From positions 1 through 36,694 of the forward strand of contig NZ_JANZYP010000083.1 of NCBI RefSeq assembly GCF_025506355.1: a stretch of 36,694 nucleotides of DNA, read 5' to 3'. The notes beneath the pieces are model-generated. The model was not told where the DNA came from, made no database searches, and saw only the letters and a list, made by a program, of their open reading frames with translations. The DNA comes from Sphaerisporangium corydalis. Its GTDB lineage: Bacteria > Actinomycetota > Actinomycetes > Streptosporangiales > Streptosporangiaceae. Below, piece after piece: positions 21,439 to 29,070 of the stretch (position 1 is its first letter; each line of letters starts with the position of its first letter). A program made the translations under genes and the position numbers.

Positions 21439-22281
21439 GTGTTCAAGAAGAACAAGCACGGGATCCAGATCAAGACACCTGTGCAGCTAGAGAAGATGCG
21501 GGCCGCCGGCCTCGTGGTGGGGCGAACGCTCGAACTGCTGCGGAACTCCGTGCGACCGGGGATGACGCCGCTGGACCTGGACGCGATCGCCGAGAAGGCG
21601 ATCCGCGACGAGGGCGCGATCCCCTCCTTCAAGGGGTACCAGGGCTTTCCCGCGACGATCTGCGCCTCCGTGAACGACGAGGTGGTCCACGGCATCCCGA
21701 GCGACCGGCGGCCGCTGGCCGACGGAGACGTCATCTCCATCGACTGCGGCGCCATCCTGGACGGCTGGCACGGCGACTCGGCGATCACCGTGGCGATCGG
21801 CGAGGTCGGCCCCGAGCTGGTCGAGCTGATGCGGGTGACCGAGGACGCCATGTGGCGCGGTATCGCGGCCCTTCAGGTGGGCGGGCACCTGTCCGACGTC
21901 GGCCACGAGGTAGAGCGTTACGTGCGCTCTCAGGGCCGTTACGGCATCCCTCAGGAGTACGGCGGCCACGGCATCGGGACCGAGATGCACATGGACCCGT
22001 GGGTGGCCAACCACGGCAGGCCCGGCAGGGGCCCGAAGTTCGAGGCCGGCATGTGCTTCGCCGTCGAGCCGATGGTCAACCTGGGGACCGACCGCACCAG
22101 GGTGCTGCCCGACGAATGGACCGTCGTGACGATCGACGGAAAGCCCTCGGCACACTTCGAACACAGCGTCGCCGTGACTGATAATGGGCCTTGGGTGCTT
22201 ACCGCCCTTGACGGGGGGAAGGCACGGCTTACCGAACTGCTGGGTGGAAAGTTCGCTGCCGAGGTCAGGGACGAGCATTAG
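21439..22281 (+). CDS. map: Methionine aminopeptidase, type I
   Basis: Removes the initiator methionine from new proteins in the cytoplasm. It is 280 aa. All five metal ligands can be placed: D102 (ISIDCG), D113 (WHGDSA), H177 (GGHGIG), E210 (AVEPMVN) and E241 (HFEHSVAVT). The 11-residue D-D spacing is as in E. coli. The GTG at 21439 has AGGGGG at 21424-21429. It has no N-terminal zinc-finger extension. The position after adk is conserved in actinobacteria. Confidence 0.97.
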   Translation: MFKKNKHGIQIKTPVQLEKMRAAGLVVGRTLELLRNSVRPGMTPLDLDAIAEKAIRDEGAIPSFKGYQGFPATICASVNDEVVHGIPSDRRPLADGDVISIDCGAILDGWHGDSAITVAIGEVGPELVELMRVTEDAMWRGIAALQVGGHLSDVGHEVERYVRSQGRYGIPQEYGGHGIGTEMHMDPWVANHGRPGRGPKFEAGMCFAVEPMVNLGTDRTRVLPDEWTVVTIDGKPSAHFEHSVAVTDNGPWVLTALDGGKARLTELLGGKFAAEVRDEH

Positions 22282-22344
22282 GCTCCCGTGACCCGCTCGC
22301 AGGGAGGTCCTCCTCGGCGGATGTCAGCACGGGAGTTGGGGACG

Positions 22345-22782
22345 ATGGCGGCCACACCGGATATGAGGGCGTCCGACGGCGACAGGGACAGGTTCGCGGC
22401 CGCCCTCCGTGAGCACTGTGCCCAGGGCCGGCTCACGATGGACGAGTTCAACGACCGCCTTGAGCTGGTCTATCAGGGCAAGACCCTCGGTGACCTGCGG
22501 AAGCTGACCGCCGACCTGCCCGACATCGACCTGAACGCCCCGCCGGCCGCCGCCCGGCCGCCCGCGAAGGCCGCCGAGCCCTCCAACGCCCACAAGGGGC
22601 TCAAGGCCGCCTGGGGGTCGTACTTCTCGGTGGTGGCGGTGTGCACGGTCATCTGGGCCATGAGCGACTTCGGCGGGTACTTCTGGCCGATGTGGGTGGC
22701 GGGCCCCTGGGGGGCGATCCTGCTGGTCGGCAGCTTCTTCGGCACCGACCACAAGCCCCACGGCAAGCAGATCGAGCCTTAG
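22345..22782 (+). CDS. DUF1707 domain protein with two membrane segments
   Basis: 145 aa from ATG 22345, which has GGGAG at 22331-22335. Upstream in-frame ATG 22321 and GTG 22288 are possible starts. Residues 8-60 or so match the DUF1707 pattern (RASDGDRDRFAAALREHCAQ, then GRLTMDEFNDRLELVYQGKT and LTADLP), an actinobacterial domain of unknown function usually attached to membrane segments. Residues about 89-134 form two hydrophobic helices joined by a short turn (FGGYFWPMW). The middle is an Ala/Pro linker. It starts about 60 nt after map but is not part of the usual spc/alpha set. Confidence 0.82.
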   Translation: MAATPDMRASDGDRDRFAAALREHCAQGRLTMDEFNDRLELVYQGKTLGDLRKLTADLPDIDLNAPPAAARPPAKAAEPSNAHKGLKAAWGSYFSVVAVCTVIWAMSDFGGYFWPMWVAGPWGAILLVGSFFGTDHKPHGKQIEP

Positions 22783-22825
22783 ATTTCTGTCCTGTTCTGT
22801 GCAGTAATGCACGCTCGGCCCTGAA

Positions 22826-22868
22826 TGCGTATTCGTACGCAGAACACCGGGCCGGATCTCCATAGCGT
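22826..22868 (+). promoter_or_regulatory. UUCG-capped palindrome and possible promoter
   Basis: TGCGTA (22826-22831) and TACGCA (22836-22841) form a perfect 6-bp stem closed by TTCG. Downstream is TAGCGT (22863-22868), a plausible actinobacterial -10 box, with GAACAC at 22842-22847 about 15 bp before it. This could be the promoter of the secreted-protein gene, or the palindrome could end the DUF1707 transcript. The evidence is weak. Confidence 0.35.
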
Positions 22869-22960
22869 GAGCGTTGTCCGGAAAGAGCAGCACCGAAAGC
22901 TCGGACCGGCACGGGGAACGCGTCCTCATCCGGGGGACGCTCGCTCACAGGAGGAACACC

Positions 22961-23425
22961 GTGCGAAAGATTCGCAACCTGCTCATCGGCACCGCCCTCG
23001 CCGGGTCGCTGGCCGCAGGACTGGCCGCAGTCCCCGCCCAGGCGGCGACGAAGTCCGACAACTCGTCCGCCAGCCAGACGCAGGCCTCGCGTCACCGCTT
23101 CGGCCCCTACTTCTCCAGCTTCGGCCGTGGTGAGGACCGTGGCGACCGCTCCTACGTCCAGGGCTACTGGTGGAGGGCGAACGGCGACTACTACTTCGAC
23201 TTCGACCTGTTCGACCGCGACCGGGACCGTCAGTACGCGTGGCTCGACGTCTACTACCACGACGACCGCGGCTGGCACCGTTTCAACCGCTACAAGACCT
23301 TCGGTCACTCCTCCAGCCGGATCCGCTTCAACGACGACGACATCGACGGCTTCCGCTTCCGCGTCGGCGAGGGTTCGACCCGCGACTACGACTGGAGCGG
23401 CTGGCACCGCTACGGCAGCTTCTGA
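22961..23425 (+). CDS. Small secreted protein, aromatic and Asp/Arg-rich
   Basis: 154 aa from GTG 22961 with a strong AGGAGG at 22949-22954. The N-terminus is a clear Sec signal peptide: MRKIR, a hydrophobic run, then VPAQA with likely cleavage after residue 28. There is no lipobox. The mature ~126 aa has a disordered Ser/Gln start, then a segment rich in Tyr, Trp, Phe, Asp and Arg (WWRANGDYYFDFDLFDRDRD; WHRFNRYKTFG; GFRFRVGEGSTRDYDWSGWH), suggesting a small beta-rich extracellular fold. It has no cysteine and no catalytic motif I recognise. Followed by a strong terminator, so it is probably its own unit. Confidence 0.85.
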   Translation: MRKIRNLLIGTALAGSLAAGLAAVPAQAATKSDNSSASQTQASRHRFGPYFSSFGRGEDRGDRSYVQGYWWRANGDYYFDFDLFDRDRDRQYAWLDVYYHDDRGWHRFNRYKTFGHSSSRIRFNDDDIDGFRFRVGEGSTRDYDWSGWHRYGSF

Positions 23426-23492
23426 TCGGCCGTTCCACACCTGATCTGACCATCCGGTCCCAGTGAGGGGGATCGGAGGCGGGGGAAAACCG

Positions 23493-23519
23493 GGCGGGCG
23501 CTCCTACGGGGCGCCCGCC
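23493..23519 (+). terminator. Terminator after the secreted-protein gene
   Basis: 23493-23501 pairs with 23511-23519 over 9 GC-rich bp around a 9-nt loop, followed by a pyrimidine-rich run (CTCTCTCGTGTCCC). It closes the secreted-protein transcript before the alpha operon. Confidence 0.65.
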
Positions 23520-23692
23520 TCTCTCGTGTCCCACCGGTCACCCCTCTCACTCCGCTCTCCCCTCCTCTCCGCCGGGCTCGTCCGCGCGTGTCAGGGTGTG
23601 CGGCGGGGCGTCCCGCGATGCCGGCGGACTGAGGTACGCTAGTGGTCGGTTGTGTCCAGACAAGCGCCAGGCGTTTCGCAATTCCTCGCCGG

Positions 23693-23722
23693 TTGTCGTA
23701 CACTCCTTTGTCGGTTCACTAT
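23693..23722 (+). promoter_or_regulatory. Possible alpha operon (infA) promoter
   Basis: TTGTCG and CACTAT are separated by 18 bp, about 110 nt before infA. The match to consensus is only moderate. Given the terminator upstream and two unrelated genes before it, infA needs its own promoter somewhere in this gap. Confidence 0.3.
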
Positions 23723-23834
23723 GACCATTGCGCGCGTCGGCGGTCCAGGATCGCCGCTCTCTACCCGCGCTCTGCGTCGCGGCTGCGTAGTGTGCCGATT
23801 ACCTCAGACGACCGATCAGTGAAACGCGAGGGAC

Positions 23835-24056
23835 ATGGCCAAGAAGGACGGCGCCATCGAGATCGAGGGCACTGTGGTTGAGTCGCTCCCGAACGCGATG
23901 TTCCGGGTGCAACTCGACAACGGCCATAAGGTCCTGGCCCACATCAGCGGACGGATGCGGATGCACTACATCCGAATCCTCCCAGACGACAGGGTTGTCG
24001 TTGAACTGAGCCCCTACGACCTCAGTCGTGGGCGGATCGTCTACCGATACAAGTAA
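23835..24056 (+). CDS. infA: Translation initiation factor IF-1
   Basis: IF-1 occupies the 30S A site during initiation. It is 73 aa (MAKKDGAIEIEGTVVESLPN) with a single OB fold ending LSPYDLSRGRIVYRYK, the full family length. First gene of the alpha group here. rpmJ follows after 106 nt. Confidence 0.98.
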   Translation: MAKKDGAIEIEGTVVESLPNAMFRVQLDNGHKVLAHISGRMRMHYIRILPDDRVVVELSPYDLSRGRIVYRYK

Positions 24057-24162
24057 GCCCCCTTCCCGGCAGCGAGGAAGACCGGCCGCCCGTGCTCACG
24101 CATGGCGCGGCTGTTCGACCGGCAGGGCCGGCGGCGGGCCGTCTGAGGAAACGACAGGGACT

Positions 24163-24276
24163 ATGAAGGTCAAGCCGAGCGTCAAGAAGATCTGCGACAA
24201 GTGCAAGGTGATCCGCCGGCACGGTCGCGTCATGGTGATCTGCGACAACCTGCGCCACAAGCAGCGCCAGGGCTGA
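24163..24276 (+). CDS. rpmJ: 50S ribosomal protein L36 (zinc form)
   Basis: 37 aa from ATG 24163 with AGGGA at 24156-24160; the open frame extends upstream but is not conserved there. The zinc ligands C11, C14, C27 and H32 are all present, so this is the zinc-binding (C+) form. The standard place is between infA and rpsM. Confidence 0.97.
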   Translation: MKVKPSVKKICDKCKVIRRHGRVMVICDNLRHKQRQG

Positions 24277-24481
24277 TCGCGGCCGGACAGGACAGCCAGG
24301 CCGGTGACGGCCGGGCGAGGTCGGTCCGGAGCAAAGTAATCGCGCGTCACACCCACGAAGGCGGCGTTCCACGCCGAACCACGTGGGCGACCCTCGGTCG
24401 GAGGCCGAGGCCCTCACCCCGGGCATGGGGAGGGGTAGTGAAGCGCAGGACCTCCGCCACAACGAAGGAGAATGCCCGACC

Positions 24482-24862
24482 ATGGCTCGCCTGGTTGGCG
24501 TCGACCTCCCCCGCGACAAGCGGCTGGAGATCGCTCTCACCTACATCTACGGAATCGGCCGCAGCCGCGCTCAGGAAGTCCTGAGCGTCACGGGGATCAG
24601 CGGGGACCTTCGCGTCCACCAGCTGTCCGACACCGAGCTGGTGCCGCTGCGTGACTACATCGAGGCCACCTTCAAGATCGAGGGTGACCTCCGTCGCGAG
24701 GTCCAGGCCGACATCCGCCGCAAGATCGAAATCGGCTGCTACCAGGGCATCCGACACCGCCGGGGTCTTCCTGTGCACGGTCAGCGTACGCAGACCAACG
24801 CGCGCACCCGTAAGGGCAAGAAGAAGACCGTGGCCGGCAAGAAGAAGCCCGGCAAGAAGTAG
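24482..24862 (+). CDS. rpsM: 30S ribosomal protein S13
   Basis: S13 contacts P-site tRNA and L5. It is 126 aa from ATG 24482 (MARLVGVDLPRDKRLEIALT), with AAGGAG at 24465-24470. The helix-two-turn-helix (YGIGRSRAQEVL) and the conserved basic GIRHRRGLPVHGQRTQTNAR are intact. The 205-nt spacer before it holds only weak hairpins. rpsK starts 93 nt after the stop. Confidence 0.98.
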   Translation: MARLVGVDLPRDKRLEIALTYIYGIGRSRAQEVLSVTGISGDLRVHQLSDTELVPLRDYIEATFKIEGDLRREVQADIRRKIEIGCYQGIRHRRGLPVHGQRTQTNARTRKGKKKTVAGKKKPGKK

Positions 24863-24955
24863 TCCGCGACGGGGGGCCGAGCCGGCCCTGGCAGGGCCAC
24901 GAGCACGCGCCCCCGTCCACGCAGCAGGACCGACCACCTCAGGAGATAGCGCTAC

Positions 24956-25360
24956 ATGCCTCCGAAGAGCCGCCAGGGCGCACCGAAAAAGGTGCGCCGC
25001 AAGGAAAAGAAGAACATCGCTCACGGGCACGCCCACATCAAGAGCACGTTCAACAACACCATCGTTTCGATCACCGACCCGACCGGCAACGTGATCGCCT
25101 GGGCCAGTGCCGGCCACGTCGGCTTCAAGGGCTCCCGCAAGTCCACGCCGTTCGCGGCGCAGATGGCCGCGGAGAACGCCGCGCGCCGCGCCATGGAGCA
25201 CGGCATGCGCAAGGTCGACGTCTTCGTGAAGGGCCCCGGTTCCGGTCGCGAGACCGCCATCCGCTCCCTCCAGGCCACCGGCCTTGAGGTGGGCTCCATC
25301 CAGGATGTCACCCCGGTTCCCCACAACGGTTGCCGTCCGCCCAAGCGCCGCCGCGTCTGA
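24956..25360 (+). CDS. rpsK: 30S ribosomal protein S11
   Basis: S11 is in the 30S platform near the mRNA exit. It is 134 aa (MPPKSRQGAPKKVRRKEKKN). Core motifs HIKSTFNNTIVSITDPTGN and the terminal VTPVPHNGCRPPKRRRV are standard. AGGAGA lies just upstream. rpsD follows after 20 nt. Confidence 0.98.
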   Translation: MPPKSRQGAPKKVRRKEKKNIAHGHAHIKSTFNNTIVSITDPTGNVIAWASAGHVGFKGSRKSTPFAAQMAAENAARRAMEHGMRKVDVFVKGPGSGRETAIRSLQATGLEVGSIQDVTPVPHNGCRPPKRRRV

Positions 25361-25380
25361 GGCCCAGGAGATATAGAGAA

Positions 25381-26007
25381 ATGGCTCGTTACACCGGAGC
25401 GGACTGCAAGCTCTGCCGCCGAGAGAAGACCAAGCTCTTCCTCAAGGGCGCCAAGTGTGAGTCCCCCAAGTGCCCCATCGAGATCCGTCCTTACCCCCCG
25501 GGTGAGCACGGTCGCGGCCGTCCCAAGGAGTCTGAGTACCAGCTCCAGCTTCGTGAGAAGCAGAAGACCCGCCGCATCTACGGCGTCCTCGAGAAGCAGT
25601 TCCACAACTACTACGAGGAAGCCAACCGCCGGACCGGCAAGACCGGTGAGAACCTTCTCCAGATCCTGGAGACCCGTCTGGACAACGTCGTCTTCCGCGC
25701 CGGCCTCGCCGTGTCGCGTGACGCGGCCCGCCAGCAGGTCCGCCACGGCCACTTCCTGGTCAACGGCAAGAAGGTCGACATCCCGTCCTACCGCGTCCGG
25801 GATCACGACATCATCGAGGTCCGTGAGAAGTCCCGGAACCTGATGCCGTACGAGGTGGCCCGCGCCACCACGGCCGACCGCACCATCCCGGCCTGGCTCG
25901 GCGTCGTCCCGGACAAGCTGCGCGTCCTCGTGCACCAGCTCCCGGTCCGCCAGCAGATCGACACGCAGGTCCAGGAGCAGCTGATCGTCGAGCTCTACTC
26001 CAAGTAG
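25381..26007 (+). CDS. rpsD: 30S ribosomal protein S4 (four-cysteine form)
   Basis: Primary 16S rRNA binder and accuracy protein. It is 208 aa from ATG 25381 with AGGAG at 25366-25370. The N-terminal zinc site C9, C12, C26, C31 is complete. The S4 RNA-binding domain spans about residues 97-160 (ETRLDNVVFRAGLAVSRDAA, then VNGKKVDIPSYRVRDHDII). In E. coli S4 represses the alpha operon; the leader here shows no obvious match to that pseudoknot. Confidence 0.98.
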   Translation: MARYTGADCKLCRREKTKLFLKGAKCESPKCPIEIRPYPPGEHGRGRPKESEYQLQLREKQKTRRIYGVLEKQFHNYYEEANRRTGKTGENLLQILETRLDNVVFRAGLAVSRDAARQQVRHGHFLVNGKKVDIPSYRVRDHDIIEVREKSRNLMPYEVARATTADRTIPAWLGVVPDKLRVLVHQLPVRQQIDTQVQEQLIVELYSK

Positions 26008-26029
26008 GCGCTCGCGCATACTCTGTCAG

Positions 26030-26064
26030 GGGGCTGTACGACTTTTCGGGGTCGTACGGCGCCC
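26030..26064 (+). terminator. Hairpin between rpsD and rpoA
   Basis: 26033-26042 pairs with 26051-26060 over 10 bp (one U-G), extended by GGG 26030-26032 with CCC 26062-26064 across a one-base bulge. It lies 22 nt after rpsD and 65 nt before rpoA. As rpoA needs different output from ribosomal proteins, partial termination or mRNA processing is plausible. Confidence 0.55.
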
Positions 26065-26128
26065 GGCAGTGCAGTACACCGTCGCGGTGGTCAAATAGCG
26101 GGCCCCGCGGAACCAGGGGAGATCCCAC

Positions 26129-27145
26129 ATGCTTATCGCACAGCGCCCGTCCCTCCTCGAGGAGTCGATCGAGGAGACCAGGTCCAGGTTCGTCATCGAG
26201 CCGCTGGAGCCGGGCTTCGGCTACACCATCGGCAACTCGCTCCGCCGTACGCTGCTGTCCTCCATCCCGGGGGCGGCCGTCACGAGCATCCGCATCGAGG
26301 GCGTGCTCCACGAGTTCTCGACCGTGCCCGGGGTCAAGGAAGACGTCACCGACATCATCCTCAACCTCAAGGCCCTGGTCGTCTCCTCCGAGCACGACGA
26401 GCCGGTGGTCATGTACCTGCGCAAGCAGGGTCCCGGCGAGGTCACGGCCGCCGACATCGCGCCGCCCGCGGGCGTCGAGGTGCACAACCCCGACCTGCAC
26501 ATCGCCACGCTGAACGGCAAGGCGAAGCTGGAGATGGAGCTGACCGTCGAGCGCGGTCGCGGCTACGTCTCCGCCGCCCAGAACAAGCAGCCGGGCCAGG
26601 AGATCGGTCGCGTTCCCGTCGACTCGATCTACAGCCCGGTCCTCAAGGTGACCTACAAGGTCGAGGCCACCCGAGTCGAGCAGCGCACCGACTTCGACCG
26701 TCTGATCCTGGACGTCGAGACCAAGCCGTCGATGAAGCCCCGCGACGCGGTGGCCTCCGCCGGCAAGACCCTGGTCGAGCTGTTCGGCCTGGCACGCGAG
26801 CTCAACGTCGAGGCCGAGGGCATCGACATCGGCCCGTCGCCGACGGACGCGGCGCTCGCCGCCGACCTGGCGCTGCCGATCGAGGAGCTGAACCTCACGG
26901 TCCGCTCCTACAACTGCCTCAAGCGCGAGGGCATCCACACTGTGGGCGAGCTCGTCGCGCGCAGCGAGCAGGACCTTCTCGATATAAGGAATTTCGGCGC
27001 CAAGTCGATCGAAGAGGTCAAGCAGAAGCTGCACGAGATGACGCTGGCGCTCAAGGACTCCCCGCCCGGGTTCGACCCGACGGCCGTCGCCGGCGGCGAC
27101 TACGACGACGACGACGCCCGTTACGTGGAGACCGAGCAGTACTGA
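26129..27145 (+). CDS. rpoA: DNA-directed RNA polymerase alpha subunit
   Basis: The alpha dimer scaffolds polymerase assembly and its C-terminal domain contacts UP elements and activators. It is 338 aa. The N-terminal domain (1 to about 230) has LEPGFGYTIGNSLRRTLLSS. In the C-terminal domain, R259, N262, C263 and K265 correspond to the DNA-contacting E. coli R265, N268, C269 and K271. The acidic tail (YDDDDARYVETEQY) is common in actinobacteria. GGGGAGA precedes ATG 26129. Confidence 0.98.
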   Translation: MLIAQRPSLLEESIEETRSRFVIEPLEPGFGYTIGNSLRRTLLSSIPGAAVTSIRIEGVLHEFSTVPGVKEDVTDIILNLKALVVSSEHDEPVVMYLRKQGPGEVTAADIAPPAGVEVHNPDLHIATLNGKAKLEMELTVERGRGYVSAAQNKQPGQEIGRVPVDSIYSPVLKVTYKVEATRVEQRTDFDRLILDVETKPSMKPRDAVASAGKTLVELFGLARELNVEAEGIDIGPSPTDAALAADLALPIEELNLTVRSYNCLKREGIHTVGELVARSEQDLLDIRNFGAKSIEEVKQKLHEMTLALKDSPPGFDPTAVAGGDYDDDDARYVETEQY

Positions 27146-27182
27146 TCGGTCCCGCCCGGTAGCGCGTCCGCATTTCTGTCAA

Positions 27183-27206
27183 CGGGGGCCTCGCCCGAGG
27201 CCCCCG
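27183..27206 (+). terminator. Hairpin between rpoA and rplQ
   Basis: 27183-27192 pairs with 27197-27206 over 10 bp around GCCC. It lies 38 nt after rpoA. Its shape suggests an attenuator or transcript-processing point in the 116-nt spacer. Confidence 0.5.
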
Positions 27207-27261
27207 GCCCGACCCCGGTACCTGGCACGGCCGGAGCGGGTTATCCAAAAGGAGAACCACC

Positions 27262-27825
27262 ATGCCCAAGCCTGCGAAGGGCGCACGCCTCGGCGGCAGC
27301 CCGGCCCACGAGCGGCTGATCCTGGCGAACCTCGCCACCCAGCTGTTCCAGCACGGCCGCATCCGCACCACCGTGACCAAGGCCAAGCGCCTTCGGCCGG
27401 TGGCCGAGCGCCTGATCACCAAGGCCAAGAAGGGCGACATCCACAACCGCCGCCTCGTCCTGGCCACGGTCAAGGACAAGGGCGTCGTCCACCACCTGTT
27501 CACCGAGATCGCTCCGAGCTTCGCCGAGCGTCCCGGTGGCTACACCCGTATCACCAAGCTCGGCCCCCGCAAGGGCGACAACGCCCCCATGGCGCTGATC
27601 GAACTGGTGTCTGAGCCGCTGAACGCGGTCAGCGTGTCGCGCAAGCCCGCCGCCGCCCCGGCTCCCGCCGAGGAGATCGTCGAGCTCCCTGAGAACGACG
27701 TCGCCGCCGAGGCCCCGGCCGACGCGACCCCGGCCGACGAGGCGCCCGCCGACGAGACCGCCGCCGCCGACGAGAAGACCGCCGCAGCGGACGAGAAGAC
27801 CGAGTCCAAGAAGGACGAGGCCTGA
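27262..27825 (+). CDS. rplQ: 50S ribosomal protein L17 with acidic C-terminal tail
   Basis: L17 is near the tunnel exit. It is 187 aa: the first ~118 residues are the normal L17 domain (MPKPAKGARLGGSPAHERLI, then YTRITKLGPRKGDNAPMALI). After that comes a 65-residue Ala/Asp/Glu/Pro tail with repeated DE-A-PAD and AADEKTAA units. Such tails occur in actinobacterial L17. Strong AAAAGGAGAA precedes the ATG. A classical terminator follows. Confidence 0.97.
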   Translation: MPKPAKGARLGGSPAHERLILANLATQLFQHGRIRTTVTKAKRLRPVAERLITKAKKGDIHNRRLVLATVKDKGVVHHLFTEIAPSFAERPGGYTRITKLGPRKGDNAPMALIELVSEPLNAVSVSRKPAAAPAPAEEIVELPENDVAAEAPADATPADEAPADETAAADEKTAAADEKTESKKDEA

Positions 27826-27874
27826 TCTCATAGTGCCGCCGGGATTTCTCTCCCGGCCCGCCAAGATCGTGGAC

Positions 27875-27908
27875 AGGCCCAGCACACCGACCGGTGCGCT
27901 GGGCCTTT
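27875..27908 (+). terminator. Rho-independent-like terminator after rplQ
   Basis: 27875-27888 pairs with 27893-27906 over 14 bp with a single A-C mismatch, a GACC loop, then TTCG. It is the best classical terminator in the window and ends the alpha operon. Its 3' arm is also the start of the first copy of a 43-bp tandem repeat. A smaller perfect 6-bp hairpin (CCGGGA...TCCCGG) lies just upstream near 27840-27856. Confidence 0.75.
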
Positions 27909-28029
27909 CGCTGTACAGGGTGTGCGTCGGACAGGTTCCGTGAGGCCCTTGCGCTGTACAGGGTGTGCGTCGGACAGGTCTCGTGAGGCCCATTCGCTGT
28001 ACGGGGTGGGGGTCGCGGGTCCGTATGGA
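27901..28029 (+). repeat. 43-bp tandem direct repeat (two good copies, one decayed)
   Basis: Copies are 27901-27943, 27944-27986 and 27987-28029. Copies 1 and 2 share an uninterrupted 27-nt core from the CGCTGTACAG at 27909 and 27952 onward, and end with GTGA. Copy 3 keeps the first half (CGCTGTACGGGGTG) and then diverges. Forty-three is not a multiple of three, and the repeat lies between rplQ and truA, so it is non-coding. Each copy begins with the GGCC(C/T)TT half of the terminator stem. Confidence 0.8.
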
Positions 28030-28055
28030 CCTTTCTCATTGGGAGGGTGGAGTCG

Positions 28056-28937
28056 GTGGAGACAGAGACGAGGATGGCGCGGTTCCGGCTGGATCTGGCC
28101 TACGAGGGCACCGAGTTCTCCGGCTGGGCGCGGCAGCCCGGCCGGCGCACCGTCCAGGGCGAGCTGGAAGCCGCGCTCGGCCGTGTCCTCCGCCTCGACC
28201 CGCCGCCCACGCTGACCGTCGCCGGGCGTACGGACGCGGGGGTGCACGCCCGAGGACAGGTGTGCCATCTGGACCTGGATCCCGAGGCGCTCAGGGCCGT
28301 CGAGGGGCACAGGGGGTCCCCCACGGAGCCGATGGGCGTCGCTGAGCGCCTCTCAGCGCTCACGCGACGGCTCGTGGGCGTTCTCCCACCGGACATCCGG
28401 GTCCGGGCGGCCACAGAGGCCCCTGAGGGCTTCGACGCGCGTTTCTCCGCCCTGTTCCGGCGGTACGCGTACCGCGTCAGCGAGGCCCCCGGGGGAGGCG
28501 ACCCGCTTCGCCGGCGCGAGGTTCTCTGGTACCCCCGTCCCCTCGACATGGACCGCATGAACGCCGCTGCCGCCCGGCTCCTCGGGGAACACGACTTCGC
28601 CGCTTTCTGCAAGAGGCGGGACGGCGCGACCACCATCCGGGAACTCCAGCGTCTGGAGTGGGAGCGGGACGAGGGCGGGCTGCTGGTGGCCACCGTGGTC
28701 GCCGACGCGTTCTGCCACTCCATGGTCCGCGCCCTGGTCGGCTCGCTCTTCGCGGTCGGCGAGGGGCAACGGCCCGTCGAATGGCCGGGCGAGGTCCTCG
28801 TGTCCGCCGTACGGGACCCGGGGGTGAACGTCGCACCGGCGCACGGCCTGTGCCTGGAAGAGGTCCGCTACCCCGACCCCGCCCACTTCACCCGCCGAGC
28901 CGAACTCACCCGCCGCGTCCGCACCCTCGGCGGCTGA
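28056..28937 (+). CDS. truA: tRNA pseudouridine synthase A
   Basis: Makes pseudouridine at tRNA positions 38-40. From GTG 28056 it is 293 aa. GGGAGGG at 28041-28047 gives 8-nt spacing to this GTG and the catalytic aspartate in VAGRTDAGVHARGQ is then residue 60, as in E. coli. GTG 28047 and ATG 28074 are alternatives. The RYAYRV motif and the C-terminal FCHSMVRALVGSLFAVGEG are intact. A ~25-residue segment rich in Gly/Ser/Pro after DLDPEALRAVEGH is a variable insertion. It follows the alpha operon as in many actinobacteria, but beyond a terminator. Confidence 0.96.
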   Translation: METETRMARFRLDLAYEGTEFSGWARQPGRRTVQGELEAALGRVLRLDPPPTLTVAGRTDAGVHARGQVCHLDLDPEALRAVEGHRGSPTEPMGVAERLSALTRRLVGVLPPDIRVRAATEAPEGFDARFSALFRRYAYRVSEAPGGGDPLRRREVLWYPRPLDMDRMNAAAARLLGEHDFAAFCKRRDGATTIRELQRLEWERDEGGLLVATVVADAFCHSMVRALVGSLFAVGEGQRPVEWPGEVLVSAVRDPGVNVAPAHGLCLEEVRYPDPAHFTRRAELTRRVRTLGG

Positions 28938-29070
28938 CCTTACGTTCGCCGGGGTGCGGGCCTTGGTGACTCTGAGTGTGGACCTTCGGCTTGCCACCGC
29001 CTATCAGGGGTGACCCTTCGGCCACTGACCATTCGCCTTCGGCCTGAAGCACGCGAGGGATCTCAGCAAG

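Larger units (their letters stand above)
23426..23834. other. Intergenic region upstream of infA (409 bp)
   Basis: It holds the terminator at 23493-23519 and then the infA leader. TTGTCG (23693-23698) and CACTAT (23717-23722), 18 bp apart, are the best promoter-like pair. TAGTGT at 23788-23793 and TACGCT at 23635-23640 are -10-like but lack -35 partners. No gene is visible. Confidence 0.5.

Noticed and set aside
22288..22344. GTG 22288 or ATG 22321 as start of the DUF1707 gene
   Set aside because: GTG 22288 has no binding site and ATG 22321 has AGGGAGG at a poor 13-nt distance. ATG 22345 has good spacing and begins close to the conserved domain. Still uncertain.
24391..24425. Hairpins before rpsM as an S4-type alpha-operon pseudoknot
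   Set aside because: Only 6-bp or bulged stems can be drawn, and nothing resembles the known S4 target. The evidence is too weak to list.
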